Assembly (NCBI RefSeq): GCF_013466605.1
Contig: NZ_CP059162.1
Location: 62,001 to 126,000 of the forward strand
Direction: 5' to 3'
Source of the DNA: Pseudomonas chlororaphis subsp. aurantiaca
GTDB taxonomy: Bacteria; Pseudomonadota; Gammaproteobacteria; Pseudomonadales; Pseudomonadaceae
Length of the DNA stretch: 64,000 nucleotides
The translations under genes and the position numbers were made by a program. The notes beneath the pieces were generated by a model. It had not been told where the DNA came from. It saw nothing but the letters and a program-made list of their open reading frames with translations, and did no database searches. Positions 26,637-36,349 of the stretch are shown here, piece by piece. The first letter of the stretch is position 1; each line of letters opens with the position of its first letter.

Positions 26637-29444
26637 ATGAGCCAAGCCCCCCTCGTCCTGGTGGACGGTTCGTCCTACCTGTACCGCGCCTTCCACGCGC
26701 TGCCACCTTTGACCACTTCCAAAGGCATGCCGACCGGTGCGGTCAAGGGCGTGCTGAACATGCTCAAGAGTCTGCGCAAGCAGTACCCGGACAGCCCGTT
26801 CGCCGTGGTGTTCGATGCCAAGGGCGGGACTTTCCGCGATGACATGTACGCCCAGTACAAGGCCAATCGCCCGAGCATGCCCGACGACATGCGGGTGCAG
26901 ATCGAGCCGCTGCACGCCAGCGTGATCGCCCTGGGTTTTCCGCTGCTGTGTGTCGAGGGCGTCGAGGCGGATGACGTGATCGGCACCCTGGCCCGCAGCA
27001 GCGCGGCGGCCGACCGGCCGGTGGTGATCTCCACTGGCGACAAGGACATGGCACAGCTGGTGGACGGGCACATTACGCTGGTCAACACCATGTCCGGTAG
27101 CAGCATGGACGTGGAGGGCGTGAAGGAGAAATTCGGCGTCGCTCCCGAGCAGATCATCGATTACCTGGCACTGATGGGCGACTCCTCCGACAACATTCCG
27201 GGTGTACCGGGCATCGGCCCGAAGACCGCTTCCGGCCTGTTGGTGGGCGTCAACGGTGGCCTGAACGAGCTGTATGCCCAGCTCGATATCGTCCCCAGCC
27301 TGCCGATTCGTGGGGCCAAGACCCTACCGGCCAAGCTTGCAGAGCACAAGGAGATGGCTTTCCTCTCCTATCAGTTGGCGACCATCAAGGTCGATGTGCC
27401 GCTGGATATCGGCCTGGACGACCTGCATCTGGGTGAGCCGGATCGCGACAAACTGCTCGAGCTGTACAGCCTGCTGGAGTTCAAGAGCTGGCTCGACGAA
27501 CTGCAGCGCGATGCCAAGCGCCTGGAGCTGAGTGTCGCCGAGGCGCCCGAGCCGGTGGCCGACCTGTTGACCCAGGCCGAGGCTGAGGTCGAAGCGCCGA
27601 TGGCCGTTGAAGCGCAGTACGAAACCATTCTCGATCAGGCGCGTTTCGATGTCTGGCTGGAGAAATTGAAGAACGCCAAGCTGTTCGCCTTCGATACCGA
27701 AACCACCGGTATCGACGCCCAGCAGGCTCAGCTTGTGGGGCTGTCCTTCGCCGTGCAGGCCAACGAAGCGGCTTATATTCCGCTGACGCACTCTTATATC
27801 GGCGCGCCGGAGCAGCTGGACCGCGACACCGTCCTGCGGGCCCTGAAGCCAATTCTCGAAGACCCGAACAAACTCAAGGTCGGCCAGCACGCCAAGTTCG
27901 ACATGAACATCCTGGCCAACTGCGCCATCGGCGGCGATCAGGCCAACGGCATCACGGTGCGCGGGGTTGCCTTCGACACCATGCTCGAGTCTTACGTGCT
28001 CAACTCCACCGCCACCCGGCACGACATGGACAGCCTGGCGGAGAAGTACCTGGGCCATACCACCGTGAGTTTCCAGGACATCGCCGGCAAGGGCGCCAAG
28101 CAGCTGACGTTCGATCAGATCGCCCTCGAGCAGGCCGGGCCTTATGCGGCGGAAGACGCCGATGTGACCCTGCGCCTGCATCAGGTCCTGCATGAAAAAC
28201 TGGCTGCGATCCCGAGCCTGGCCAGCGTGCTCAGCGATATCGAAATGCCCGTGGTGCCGGTACTGGCGCGGATCGAGCGCCAAGGGGCGCTGGTGGATGC
28301 AGACCTGCTACGTGTGCAGAGCATCGAGCTAGGCGACAAGATGGTGGCGCTGGAGCAGGAAGCCTTCGAGATCGCCGGCGAAGAATTCAACCTGGGTTCG
28401 CCCAAGCAACTGGGAGTGATCCTCTACGACAAGCTCGGCCTGCCGGTGCTGAAAAAGACCGCCAAAGGCCAGCCGTCCACTGCTGAAGAAGTGCTGGCCA
28501 AATTGGCCGAGGACGACTACCCGCTGCCCAAGGTGCTGATGCAGTACCGCTCCATGAGCAAGCTCAAGAGCACCTACACCGACCGCCTGCCGGAGCAGAT
28601 CAACCCGCGTACCGGGCGGATCCACACCTCCTACCATCAGGCGGTCGCGTCTACCGGGCGTTTGTCTTCCAGCGATCCGAACCTGCAGAACATCCCGGTG
28701 CGTACCGCCGAGGGCCGGCGCATCCGCCAGGCCTTTATCGCCCCGCCTGGCTACAAGCTGCTGGCGGCGGACTACTCGCAGATCGAACTGCGGATCATGG
28801 CGCACCTGTCCCGTGACGAAGGGCTGCTGAATGCCTTCCGTAATAACCTCGACGTGCACACGGCAACCGCGGCCGAAGTGTTCAAGGTCGAGCTCAAGGA
28901 CGTCAGTTCCGACCAGCGTCGCAGTGCCAAGGCGATCAACTTCGGCCTGATCTATGGCATGGGCGCGCAGAAACTCGGCAAGGACATCGGCGTCGATACC
29001 AAGACCGCCAAGGCCTATATCGACACCTACTTCGCCCGCTATCCCGGCGTGCGCGAATACATGGACCGTACCCGCGCCCAGGCCGCGGAACAGGGTTATG
29101 TGGAAACCCTGTTCGGGCGCCGCCTGTACCTGCCGGAGATCAACTCCAACAAGCCGCAGGAACGCGCCGGCGCCGAACGTACGGCGATCAACGCGCCGAT
29201 GCAGGGCACGGCGGCCGACATCATCAAGAAGGCCATGGTGGCGGTGGATAACTGGCTGGCGACCTCAGGCCTGGATGCCAAAGTCATCCTGCAGGTGCAC
29301 GACGAACTGGTGCTGGAAGTGCGCGAAGACCTGGTGGACCAGGTAAGCGAGGAGATTCGCGGCTACATGAGCAAGGCCGCGACCCTGGATGTGCCGCTGC
29401 TGGTCGAGGTCGGGATGGGCAGCAACTGGGATGAGGCGCACTGA
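26637..29444 (+). CDS. polA: DNA polymerase I
   Basis: A 935-residue repair and Okazaki-fragment polymerase. Residues 1-290 are the 5'-3' flap exonuclease ([30 protein letters not shown]). The 3'-5' proofreading domain (about 325-510) keeps its acidic residues: [18 protein letters not shown] and [12 protein letters not shown]. The polymerase domain holds motif A ([18 protein letters not shown]), the O helix ([16 protein letters not shown]) and motif C ([10 protein letters not shown]). The start MSQAPLVLV at 26637 is the conserved N-terminus; its ribosome site is weak, and the upstream TTG at 26625 is less likely. Slightly longer than E. coli PolI (928). Confidence 0.97.
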   Translation: MSQAPLVLVDGSSYLYRAFHALPPLTTSKGMPTGAVKGVLNMLKSLRKQYPDSPFAVVFDAKGGTFRDDMYAQYKANRPSMPDDMRVQIEPLHASVIALGFPLLCVEGVEADDVIGTLARSSAAADRPVVISTGDKDMAQLVDGHITLVNTMSGSSMDVEGVKEKFGVAPEQIIDYLALMGDSSDNIPGVPGIGPKTASGLLVGVNGGLNELYAQLDIVPSLPIRGAKTLPAKLAEHKEMAFLSYQLATIKVDVPLDIGLDDLHLGEPDRDKLLELYSLLEFKSWLDELQRDAKRLELSVAEAPEPVADLLTQAEAEVEAPMAVEAQYETILDQARFDVWLEKLKNAKLFAFDTETTGIDAQQAQLVGLSFAVQANEAAYIPLTHSYIGAPEQLDRDTVLRALKPILEDPNKLKVGQHAKFDMNILANCAIGGDQANGITVRGVAFDTMLESYVLNSTATRHDMDSLAEKYLGHTTVSFQDIAGKGAKQLTFDQIALEQAGPYAAEDADVTLRLHQVLHEKLAAIPSLASVLSDIEMPVVPVLARIERQGALVDADLLRVQSIELGDKMVALEQEAFEIAGEEFNLGSPKQLGVILYDKLGLPVLKKTAKGQPSTAEEVLAKLAEDDYPLPKVLMQYRSMSKLKSTYTDRLPEQINPRTGRIHTSYHQAVASTGRLSSSDPNLQNIPVRTAEGRRIRQAFIAPPGYKLLAADYSQIELRIMAHLSRDEGLLNAFRNNLDVHTATAAEVFKVELKDVSSDQRRSAKAINFGLIYGMGAQKLGKDIGVDTKTAKAYIDTYFARYPGVREYMDRTRAQAAEQGYVETLFGRRLYLPEINSNKPQERAGAERTAINAPMQGTAADIIKKAMVAVDNWLATSGLDAKVILQVHDELVLEVREDLVDQVSEEIRGYMSKAATLDVPLLVEVGMGSNWDEAH

Positions 29445-29464
29445 GGCGAGAAGGCAGCACTTTG

Positions 29465-29485
29465 GCCGCGGCATAGTGCCGCGGC
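29465..29485 (+). terminator. Hairpin after polA
   Basis: Perfect 9-base-pair stem GCCGCGGCA / TGCCGCGGC with a TAG loop, 21 bases after the polA stop. No T-run follows, so it may stabilise the mRNA end or act with Rho rather than terminate alone. Confidence 0.5.
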
Positions 29486-29555
29486 GAAGACTGGCGAAGA
29501 GCTATTGGTGCGGAAAATTTCATCGACTATTGCCAATAGTTTTTGAAAGCTCCCG

Positions 29556-29583
29556 GAACTTAATCCGTGAAAGCCCACTCAGA
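29556..29583 (+). promoter_or_regulatory. AlgU (sigma-22/RpoE) promoter of ersA
   Basis: GAACTT (29556-29561), a 17-base spacer and TCAGA (29579-29583) match the AlgU consensus GAACTT-N16/17-TCnGA. Transcription should begin near 29590. This links the RNA to envelope stress and to the alginate regulon. Confidence 0.85.
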
Positions 29584-29589
29584 GTAACT

Positions 29590-29719
29590 GAATGGCTGGT
29601 GAAGCCCTTCGATGCTCCTATGTTGTGTTAAGTGTTGGCAGATATCTGGACCCCGCCCTAGCGGTCCGGAACTTGGACCCCGAACTTCCCCTCCCCATAC
29701 GAAGTCCGGGGTTTTTTTT
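29590..29719 (+). ncRNA. ersA: ErsA small regulatory RNA
   Basis: About 130 bases between an AlgU-type promoter and a Rho-independent terminator, in the polA-engB gap. This is where P. aeruginosa carries ErsA (and E. coli Spot 42). ErsA is known as an AlgU-dependent, Hfq-associated RNA of about 132 bases that represses algC and affects exopolysaccharide and biofilm. The RNA has a hairpin GGACC / GGTCC (29647-29666) and the terminator stem; the AT-rich start and the region near GATGCTCCTATGTTGTG are candidate pairing segments. I identify it by position, promoter and size, not by alignment. Confidence 0.85.
29678..29719 (+). terminator. Rho-independent terminator of ersA
   Basis: CCCCGAACTTC (29678-29688) pairs with GAAGTCCGGGG (29701-29711) with one mismatch, a 12-base loop and a run of eight T. 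The engB stop on the other strand lies 47 bases beyond. Confidence 0.9.
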
Positions 29720-29766
29720 GCCCTAAAATTGCCTGTGGCGCGATCAGGCAGTTTTACGTATGTCTT

Positions 29767-30408
29767 TCAGGCTTCGATTTCGGCGCCTTTGTCCGCCAGT
29801 TCCATCCAGCCCGCCAGTACAGTGTAGGCCTCTTCCAGGCCCATGCGTTTTGGCGCCGAGAACAGTTGGATGGTGACGTTGTCGCCCCAGCCTTTACGGA
29901 TTTGCGACTGCACCTTGAGCAGGGTGTTCTTGGCCGCGCCGTAGGTCAGTTTGTCGGCCTTGGTCAGCAGGATGTGCATCGGCATGCCGCTGGCGACGGC
30001 CCAGTCGAGCATCAGCAGGTCGAAGTCGGTCATCGGATGGCGGATGTCCATCATCAGAATCAACCCTTTCAGGCTCTCGCGGCTGCCCAGGTAGGCTTCC
30101 AGGTGACGCTGCCAGTGTTGCTTGAGCGGGATCGGCACTTTCGCGTAACCGTAACCCGGCAGGTCGACCAGACGGCGATCGTCGTCTAGCTTGAAGAAGT
30201 TCAACAGCTGCGTGCGGCCCGGGGTTTTCGAGGTGCGTGCCAGGCTGGCATGGGTCAGGGTATTCAGGGCGCTGGATTTGCCGGCGTTGGAACGCCCGGC
30301 GAAGGCCACTTCGAAGCCTTCGTCGTCGGGGCATTGATCGACTTTGGCGGCGCTGAGCATGAAAGTGGACTGTTGGCACAGGCCAAGAATGGGATTTTTG
30401 AGTTGCAT
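29767..30408 (-). CDS. engB: Ribosome biogenesis GTP-binding protein EngB (YihA/YsxC)
   Basis: A 213-residue essential-type GTPase that helps assemble the 50S subunit. G motifs: G1 GRSNAGKS (38-45), G3 DLPGYG, G4 TKAD, G5-like SAPKR (usually SALK/SSxK; here FSAPKRMG). The start [10 protein letters not shown] at 30408 is chosen because the longer frame reaches into the divergent promoter region. Position after polA and opposite to the sRNA matches PA5492. Divergent from the cytochrome genes. Confidence 0.93.
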   Translation of the reverse strand: MQLKNPILGLCQQSTFMLSAAKVDQCPDDEGFEVAFAGRSNAGKSSALNTLTHASLARTSKTPGRTQLLNFFKLDDDRRLVDLPGYGYAKVPIPLKQHWQRHLEAYLGSRESLKGLILMMDIRHPMTDFDLLMLDWAVASGMPMHILLTKADKLTYGAAKNTLLKVQSQIRKGWGDNVTIQLFSAPKRMGLEEAYTVLAGWMELADKGAEIEA

Positions 30409-30599
30409 GGGATTTCCGATAGGGGCGGTGCCGAGAATGGACGCGGCGAGCGGTGTCGTTTCCGTTTCAGTAGCGCCAGTATATAATGCCGCAGATTTTG
30501 TGTGCGCTTTGTCCCAGCGTAGGATGAAGTTCACGAGAGCGATAGACCTTGATTGCGCATTAGAACGCAGCACGCTCTCAACCCTGAAAAGGTCGTTTT

Positions 30600-30890
30600 A
30601 TGACGAAATGGCTGCTAGCTGCCGGTGTCCTGATACCGCTTTACAGCGCTCAGGCTACACAGGATCCGGAAGCTGTGTACGACCGTGTTTGTGGGGCTTG
30701 TCATTCCGGCCAACTACCAACGGCTCCCCGCAAGGGGGACCAGGAAGCTTGGGCGCCGAGGCTGGCGCAAGGTATGGAGACGCTGGTGCAACACGTGACC
30801 CAGGGTTTCAAGGCGATGCCGCCGCGTGGTTTGTGCATGGACTGCAGTGCCGAGGATTACCGAGCCATCATCCTTTGGATGAGCGAGTGA
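30600..30890 (+). CDS. Small cytochrome c (c5-like)
   Basis: A 96-residue periplasmic protein with signal peptide (to about residue 19, SAQA) and one heme site CGACH (C31-H35). A likely axial Met is in FKAMPPRG, and two further Cys in CMDC at about 78-81 recall the disulfide of cytochrome c5. It probably carries electrons between bc1 and oxidases. The cytochrome c4 gene follows 45 bases later, so the two form an operon (PA5491-PA5490). AAAAGG lies before the ATG. The promoter region is shared with divergent engB. Confidence 0.9.
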   Translation: MTKWLLAAGVLIPLYSAQATQDPEAVYDRVCGACHSGQLPTAPRKGDQEAWAPRLAQGMETLVQHVTQGFKAMPPRGLCMDCSAEDYRAIILWMSE

Positions 30891-30935
30891 TCCCGGTCCA
30901 TAACTCTTAACCCTTAGCCGTAGTTGGATTAGCTG

Positions 30936-31541
30936 ATGAACAAATTACTCGTGAGTCTGCTGTTGACCTTGGGCATCACAGGTGTCGCCCATGCTGCAGG
31001 CGACGCTGCTGCCGGTCAGGCGAAAGCCGCCGTATGTGGCGCTTGCCATGGTCCGGATGGGAACAGCATGGCGCCTAACTTTCCAAAGCTGGCGGGTCAG
31101 GGTGAGCGTTACCTGAACAAGCAGTTGCACGACATCAAGTCCGGCAAGCGCCAGGTGCTGGAAATGACCGGCCTGCTGACCAACCTGAGCGATCAGGACC
31201 TGGCCGACCTCTCCGCCTACTTCGCCAGCCAGAAAGGCAGCGTCGGCGCGGCGGACCCGAAAGTCGTGGCTCGCGGTGAAGAATTGTTCCGTGGCGGCAA
31301 GCTGGATCAAGGCATGCCTTCCTGCACCGGTTGCCACTCGCCAAATGGCACGGGTAACGCCGCTGCCGGCTTCCCGCACCTGAGTGGCCAGCACGCTCAG
31401 TACGTAGCCAAGCAGTTGACCGACTTCCGCGAAGGCAACCGCACCAACGACGGCGACACCATGATCATGCGCAGCATCGCCGCCAAGCTGAGCAACAAGG
31501 ACATCGAAGCAGTATCCAGCTACGTCCAGGGTCTGCACTGA
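30936..31541 (+). CDS. Diheme cytochrome c4
   Basis: A 201-residue periplasmic diheme protein. Signal peptide ends near residue 20 (GVAHA). Two similar domains each carry a heme site: C34-H38 (CGACHGPDGNS) and C130-H134 (CTGCHSPNGTG), with axial Met residues in SMAPNFPKL and MIMRSIAAKL. Cytochrome c4 donates electrons to terminal oxidases in pseudomonads, chiefly the cbb3 and aa3 types. Cotranscribed with the small cytochrome upstream; a clear terminator follows. Confidence 0.95.
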   Translation: MNKLLVSLLLTLGITGVAHAAGDAAAGQAKAAVCGACHGPDGNSMAPNFPKLAGQGERYLNKQLHDIKSGKRQVLEMTGLLTNLSDQDLADLSAYFASQKGSVGAADPKVVARGEELFRGGKLDQGMPSCTGCHSPNGTGNAAAGFPHLSGQHAQYVAKQLTDFREGNRTNDGDTMIMRSIAAKLSNKDIEAVSSYVQGLH

Positions 31542-31614
31542 GGCCGGCGATCATGTTGCGAAAGGGTCTATCTTGCGCAACGTTAATGATCGATTAATCT
31601 GTCGATGAAAGCAT

Positions 31615-31641
31615 AAAGGGTGGCTCAGGCCGCCCTTTTTT
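31615..31641 (+). terminator. Terminator after cytochrome c4
   Basis: AAAGGGTGG (31615-31623) pairs with CCGCCCTTT (31630-31638), one T-G wobble, 6-base loop, followed by T residues to 31641. Confidence 0.85.
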
Positions 31642-31736
31642 ATGGCGTCTGCCGCTACACTAGCGAACTCAAGCCCCGCCATGACCTGTCTGCGAACAGG
31701 CCGCGCGAGGCGACCTTACTTGTTCAGGAGTAAAGC

Positions 31737-32366
31737 ATGCGTAATCTGATTCTCAGCGCCGCTCTCGTCACTGCCAGCCTGTTTGGCATGACCGCTCAAG
31801 CCGCCGAACCCCTTGAAGCCGGTAAACAATACGTAGAGCTGAGCAGCGCCGTTCCGGTTGCGGTGCCTGGCAAGATCGAAGTGGTCGAGCTGTTCTGGTA
31901 TGGCTGCCCACACTGCTACGCCTTCGAGCCGACCATCAACCCATGGGCTGAAAAACTGCCGGCCGACGTCAACTTCGTACGCATCCCTGCCATGTTCGGC
32001 GGTATCTGGAACGTTCACGGCCAACTGTTCATCACCCTGGAAGCCATGGGTGTCGAGCACAAAGTCCACAAAGCCGTATTCGAAGCCATCCATGGCGGCA
32101 AGAAACTCGCTTCCCCAGAGGAAATGGCCGAGTTCCTGGCCGGAGAAGGCGTCGACAAGGACAAATTCCTGAGCACCTACAACTCGTTCGCCGTCAAAGG
32201 CAAGGTCGAGGACGCGAAGAAGAAGGCCCAGGCCTATCAGATCTCCGGCGTACCGACCATGGTCGTCAACGGCAAGTACCGCTTCGACCTGGGCACCGCC
32301 GGTGGTCCTGAAGGCGCCCTGAGCGTCGCCGACCAGCTGATCGCCAAAGAGCGGGCGGCCAAGTAA
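31737..32366 (+). CDS. dsbA: Thiol:disulfide interchange protein DsbA
   Basis: A 209-residue periplasmic oxidase that puts disulfides into exported proteins. Signal peptide to about residue 22 (QAA), thioredoxin fold with inserted helical domain, active site CPHC at C57-C60 (WYGCPHCYAFEP) and the cis-Pro in SGVPTMVVNGKY. AGGAG stands 7 bases before the ATG. It follows the cytochrome c4 terminator with its own promoter region of about 95 bases; the next gene starts 13 bases after its stop, so it heads a dsbA-nuclease-GGDEF operon (PA5489-PA5487). Confidence 0.96.
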   Translation: MRNLILSAALVTASLFGMTAQAAEPLEAGKQYVELSSAVPVAVPGKIEVVELFWYGCPHCYAFEPTINPWAEKLPADVNFVRIPAMFGGIWNVHGQLFITLEAMGVEHKVHKAVFEAIHGGKKLASPEEMAEFLAGEGVDKDKFLSTYNSFAVKGKVEDAKKKAQAYQISGVPTMVVNGKYRFDLGTAGGPEGALSVADQLIAKERAAK

Positions 32367-32379
32367 GCGAGCCCCTGCC

Positions 32380-33258
32380 ATGCGACGTTGGGGTACGGAA
32401 CGCATCGTTGGCCTGCATGATCCGCGGGTCAACGAGCACCATGTGGCGTCCTCCGGCCTGCCGGCAGACAGCCGTCTGCGGCTGCTCAGTTTCAATATTC
32501 AGGTCGGTATCAGTACCGAACGCTACCGGCATTACCTGACCCGTGGCTGGCAGCACCTGCTGCCGCACAACGGGCGCGCCGACAACCTGCAACGGATCGG
32601 CGATCTGCTGGGCGACTTCGATCTGGTCGCCTTGCAGGAAGCCGATGGCGGCAGCCTGCGCTCGGGCTACGTCAACCAGGTCGAGCACCTGGCTCAGCTC
32701 GGCGCCTTCCCCTACTGGTACCAACAGCTCAATCGCAACCTCGGTCGCCTGGCCCAGCACAGCAATGGCGTGCTCAGCCGCCTGCGCCCCTGGGGGATCG
32801 AAGATCATCCGCTGCCAGGCCCCAAGGGGCGTGGGGCGATCCTTCTGCGCTTCGGCGATGGTCCCGAAGCGTTGGTGGTGGTGATGATGCATCTGGCCCT
32901 GGGCGCCCGTACGCGCACCCGGCAACTGGCCTATATCCGCGAGATGATTGGCGGCTACAAGCACCAGGTGCTGATGGGCGACATGAACACCCATGCCAGC
33001 GATCTGCTGGAACATTCGCCATTGCGCGACCTCGGTCTGCTGGCGCCGCAATTGGAAGCGACGTTCCCCAGCTGGCGCCCGCAACGCTGTCTTGATCATA
33101 TTTTGCTCAGCCCCAGCCTGACGCTGGAGCGGGTCGAAGTCCTGGCCCAACCGATTTCCGATCACCTGCCGGTCGCGGTAGAGATTCGTCTGCCAGGTTC
33201 GCTCACGGCCGATGCATTGCCCGCGCTGAGTCCTGCCCCTCGCGGAACCCATGAATGA
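32380..33258 (+). CDS. Endonuclease/exonuclease/phosphatase family protein
   Basis: A 292-residue member of the DNase I-like hydrolase superfamily. The active-site pattern is complete: N in LLSFNIQ, E in ALQEADGG, the DxN of MGDMNTHA, and SDHLPV near the end, so metal-dependent phosphodiester or phosphomonoester hydrolysis is likely. No signal peptide. Substrate unknown. It lies 13 bases after dsbA and its stop overlaps the start of the diguanylate cyclase (ATGA), as PA5488 does. Confidence 0.87.
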   Translation: MRRWGTERIVGLHDPRVNEHHVASSGLPADSRLRLLSFNIQVGISTERYRHYLTRGWQHLLPHNGRADNLQRIGDLLGDFDLVALQEADGGSLRSGYVNQVEHLAQLGAFPYWYQQLNRNLGRLAQHSNGVLSRLRPWGIEDHPLPGPKGRGAILLRFGDGPEALVVVMMHLALGARTRTRQLAYIREMIGGYKHQVLMGDMNTHASDLLEHSPLRDLGLLAPQLEATFPSWRPQRCLDHILLSPSLTLERVEVLAQPISDHLPVAVEIRLPGSLTADALPALSPAPRGTHE

Positions 33259-35393
33259 GCGACGACGCCCAGCGCTGGAAAGAGAAATACCTCAAAAGTA
33301 TCGAACAACAGGAAAAACTCGAGCGACGCTGGAATGCCCGCCTCGATCTGCTTCGCCGTGGCCTGGTGCGCAGCACGCTGGCGGCCGAAGGGACTGATCG
33401 CGCCGTCGACCAGTGCATGAAGGAAATGCGCGAGGTGGTGCGCACCGACGATATGGACGCGGCCTTGGCGGCCCTGTTGCCGCGCCTGGAAAAAGCCGTG
33501 CTGGATTCCGAGCAGCGTCGCGAGACCCGCATCGAGCAAATGAGCACGGCCCTGACTTCTCTGGTCAACCAGTTGCAGAAGCTGCCGTTGCCCCGCGAGG
33601 TGAGTCGGCCGCTGAAAAACTTCGCCAAGCAGCTGGATGGTCGCGTCGGGCAGGCCCGGGAAATCCCACTGTTGCTGGGCGAACTGAGCGGCTTGCAAGG
33701 CAAGGCGCTTAGCCAGCTGGAAAGCCCCCCGGAGCCGAGCCGCCCAGGTTTGCTGCAGCGCTTGTTTGGTGGTCGTGACGCCGACGAAGCGCCTGCAGCG
33801 TCCGCGGATGTGATGCCTGCGGTGGTGGCAGCCCCCACTATGGAGCAGCCGCTGGCAACGGCTGAAAGAGCTGCGGTTGAAACGCCCCCGCCTCGGGTCG
33901 AAGTCGCGCCCGTACGGCCGGCCGAAGCCTCGGCGCCGGTGTCCCCGCCTGTGGTCGAGAAGCTTGCTGCTGTCGAGCCACAGCCGCAAACGCTGTCCGA
34001 GGTAACCACGGCTGTCCAGGTCGAGGCCTTTGTGCCGCCGGTGCTGGAGTCGGAGAAACCCATCGCCGTCGAGCCTGTACCGCCGATGCCGGATTCGCAG
34101 GAAGCGCCGCTGCCAGTCGCGTCTGAACCCGTCGAAGCGCCGCCGTCCGCGCAGCCTCTGGCTGTCGAAGCCAGCCCCTCCAGCCCGGACGAATTGATCG
34201 TTGTCGCACCCGCCGAGGCGGCCCCGGCGCCTGTGCTGCTTGACCGCTTGCCGTTGCCGGCGGCCATGGCCGAGGCGCTGGCGGCGGTCGATCCGCAGCA
34301 GGCCGAGCAGGATGTGCTGTACGCCCTGCCCGACTCGCCGGAGCCGTCCTACAGTTCGGTGGCCAAGCACATCGAACATACCCTGCTCGGCCTGCTGGAC
34401 GACTTGAGCCTGCCCGAGCGTCACCGGCCGCAAGCCGAGTCCATGCGCGATCGCTTGCAACATGGATTGAACTGGTACGAATTGCTGCCGATCCTCGACG
34501 ATCTGGCAGTATTGATGCTGGCGATCACCGACAGCGGCCAGCATGAGTTCGAGGCTTATCTCAAGCGGCTCAACGAGCGCCTGGAATCCTTCCAGAGCAA
34601 CCTGCAGGCCGCCAGCGAAGGCCATGCCGACAGCAGTTCCGCGGCGCGGGAGATGGACACGCAGATTCGCGAGCAGGTCGATGGCCTGCAAAGCAGCGTT
34701 CAGGAGGCGGCGGATCTGGACGACCTCAAGCAGGTCCTGGAAAGCCACCTGGAAGGCCTGCTCGGTACCATGGACCATCACCAGAAGCAGCGTGACGAGC
34801 GCGAGAAGGAAGTGGCGGCACGCCTGCAAAGCCTGGCCGAGCGGGTGTCGAGCATGGAGCAGGAAGCCCAGGGATACCGCGAACACCTGGAAGAACAGCG
34901 GCAGAAAGCGTTGATCGACCCCCTCACCGGCCTACCCAATCGCGCGGCCTGGAGCGAGCGCCTGGAGCATGAAGTGGCGCAGTGGCAGCAGCATGGCAAC
35001 ACCTTGCTGCTGGCGATGCTCGACCTCGACCACTTCAAGCGCATCAACGACAACTACGGTCACCTGGCCGGCGACAAGGTGTTGAAGATCATTGCCGGCG
35101 TGCTGCGCAAGCACCTGCGCGGCAGTGATTTCATCGCCCGTTTCGGCGGTGAGGAATTCGTCCTGCTGATGCCCGATACCACATGGCCGATCGGGGCGCG
35201 CCTGGCGGAAACCTTGCGGGCGGCTATCGAAGCCTGTCCGTTCCACTTCAAGGGCGAGCGCGTGACCATCACCATGTCCATCGGCATGAGTGCCTTCAAG
35301 CCGGGAGAACGCAGCGATCTGGTGCTCAAAAGAGCCGATCAGGCGCTCTATCGGGCCAAGGAGGCGGGGCGCAACCGGGTGGAACTGGGCTGA
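33255..35393 (+). CDS. dgcH: GGDEF diguanylate cyclase (PA5487/DgcH-like)
   Basis: A 712-residue cytoplasmic protein. Residues 1-170 are helical and charged; 170-330 is a low-complexity linker rich in Pro, Ala, Glu and Val; 340-560 is a second helical region with a coiled coil just before the catalytic domain. The GGDEF domain has an intact active site GGEEF at 631-635 and the product-inhibition site RGSD at 622-625, so it should make c-di-GMP and be feedback-controlled. DgcH of P. aeruginosa has been described as a conserved cyclase setting basal c-di-GMP. No membrane span is seen. Translationally coupled to the upstream gene. Confidence 0.9.
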   Translation: MSDDAQRWKEKYLKSIEQQEKLERRWNARLDLLRRGLVRSTLAAEGTDRAVDQCMKEMREVVRTDDMDAALAALLPRLEKAVLDSEQRRETRIEQMSTALTSLVNQLQKLPLPREVSRPLKNFAKQLDGRVGQAREIPLLLGELSGLQGKALSQLESPPEPSRPGLLQRLFGGRDADEAPAASADVMPAVVAAPTMEQPLATAERAAVETPPPRVEVAPVRPAEASAPVSPPVVEKLAAVEPQPQTLSEVTTAVQVEAFVPPVLESEKPIAVEPVPPMPDSQEAPLPVASEPVEAPPSAQPLAVEASPSSPDELIVVAPAEAAPAPVLLDRLPLPAAMAEALAAVDPQQAEQDVLYALPDSPEPSYSSVAKHIEHTLLGLLDDLSLPERHRPQAESMRDRLQHGLNWYELLPILDDLAVLMLAITDSGQHEFEAYLKRLNERLESFQSNLQAASEGHADSSSAAREMDTQIREQVDGLQSSVQEAADLDDLKQVLESHLEGLLGTMDHHQKQRDEREKEVAARLQSLAERVSSMEQEAQGYREHLEEQRQKALIDPLTGLPNRAAWSERLEHEVAQWQQHGNTLLLAMLDLDHFKRINDNYGHLAGDKVLKIIAGVLRKHLRGSDFIARFGGEEFVLLMPDTTWPIGARLAETLRAAIEACPFHFKGERVTITMSIGMSAFKPGERSDLVLKRADQALYRAKEAGRNRVELG

Positions 35394-35497
35394 CGCATAA
35401 TTTGTTCCATTTTGTATAAACCGGTGTTTTTGCCGGTTTTCCGCAAAGGCAGTACGTTACACTGTTGCATTATTTTCTCCAGCGTACTGCTTCCACC

Positions 35498-36277
35498 ATG
35501 AAAGTTCCTGCCCTCGCCTTCTCCCTTCTGTTGCTGGCCGGTTGCGCCAGTGGTCCGCGTTTCGATACCAGCCACCCTTCGGTCAACTTCGATGAGCGGG
35601 TGCAATTCGTGGTGGTGCATTACACCTCGGCCTCGATGGAGCGCTCCCTGCAACTGCTGACCCATGGCCAGGTCAGCAGCCACTACCTGATCGGCGACGA
35701 CAAGGCGGCGACCATCTACAAGCTGGTGGACGAGCAGTACCGCGCCTGGCATGCCGGCGAGAGCCAGTGGCAAGGCCGTACCTGGCTGAACTCCAGCTCC
35801 ATCGGGATCGAGATCGTCAACCCGGGCTTTCGCGACCTGCCCACCGGGCGTGTCTGGTACCCCTACAGCGAAGCGCAGATCCAGAGCCTGATCGTGCTGC
35901 TCAAGGACATCAGCAAGCGCAACAACATCGCGCCACAACACATCATCGGCCACAGCGATATCGCCCCCCTGCGCAAGCTCGACCCGGGCCCGCTGTTCCC
36001 CTGGAAGCGTCTGGCCGAAGCCGGGTTGGGCCGGTGGCCGAACGCCCAGGCGGTGGCGCGCCAGGAGGCGTTCTTTGCCGCACAGTTGCCGAGCATCGCC
36101 TGGTTCCAGCAAGGCCTGGCGCGTCTTGGTTATGAGACGCCGCAGACCGGCGAACTGGATGTGGCGACCCGTCACGTGCTGGCCGCGTTCCAGATGCATT
36201 ACCGGCCGTCGCGTTTCGACGGCCAGCCGGATGCGCAAAGCGCTGCGATCCTGCAGGTTCTCAACCAGACAAAATAA
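35498..36277 (+). CDS. ampDh2: N-acetylmuramoyl-L-alanine amidase AmpDh2 (lipoprotein)
   Basis: A 259-residue Amidase_2 enzyme that cleaves the MurNAc-L-Ala bond of peptidoglycan. A lipobox (LLLAGC, Cys at about residue 17) anchors it, expected at the outer membrane. Zinc ligands are H41 (VVHYT), H152 (GHSDIAP) and D162 (KLDPG). A C-terminal peptidoglycan-binding helical domain occupies about 195-255. MKVPALAFSLL at 35498 is the conserved start. Same place as PA5485 beside kinB. In P. aeruginosa AmpDh2 is implicated in wall turnover and AmpC control. Confidence 0.93.
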   Translation: MKVPALAFSLLLLAGCASGPRFDTSHPSVNFDERVQFVVVHYTSASMERSLQLLTHGQVSSHYLIGDDKAATIYKLVDEQYRAWHAGESQWQGRTWLNSSSIGIEIVNPGFRDLPTGRVWYPYSEAQIQSLIVLLKDISKRNNIAPQHIIGHSDIAPLRKLDPGPLFPWKRLAEAGLGRWPNAQAVARQEAFFAAQLPSIAWFQQGLARLGYETPQTGELDVATRHVLAAFQMHYRPSRFDGQPDAQSAAILQVLNQTK

Positions 36278-36349
36278 TGACGCCCGCCCGACGGTCAGGG
36301 CTTTTTCTCAATCAGTAGCTATAACTCATTGGTAACCCTCGGATATCCA

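Noticed and set aside
33162..34886. 574-codon open frame antisense to the GGDEF gene
   Set aside because: Arises from the Pro/Ala/Glu-rich linker on the coding strand; the product is Arg/Gly-rich and not protein-like.
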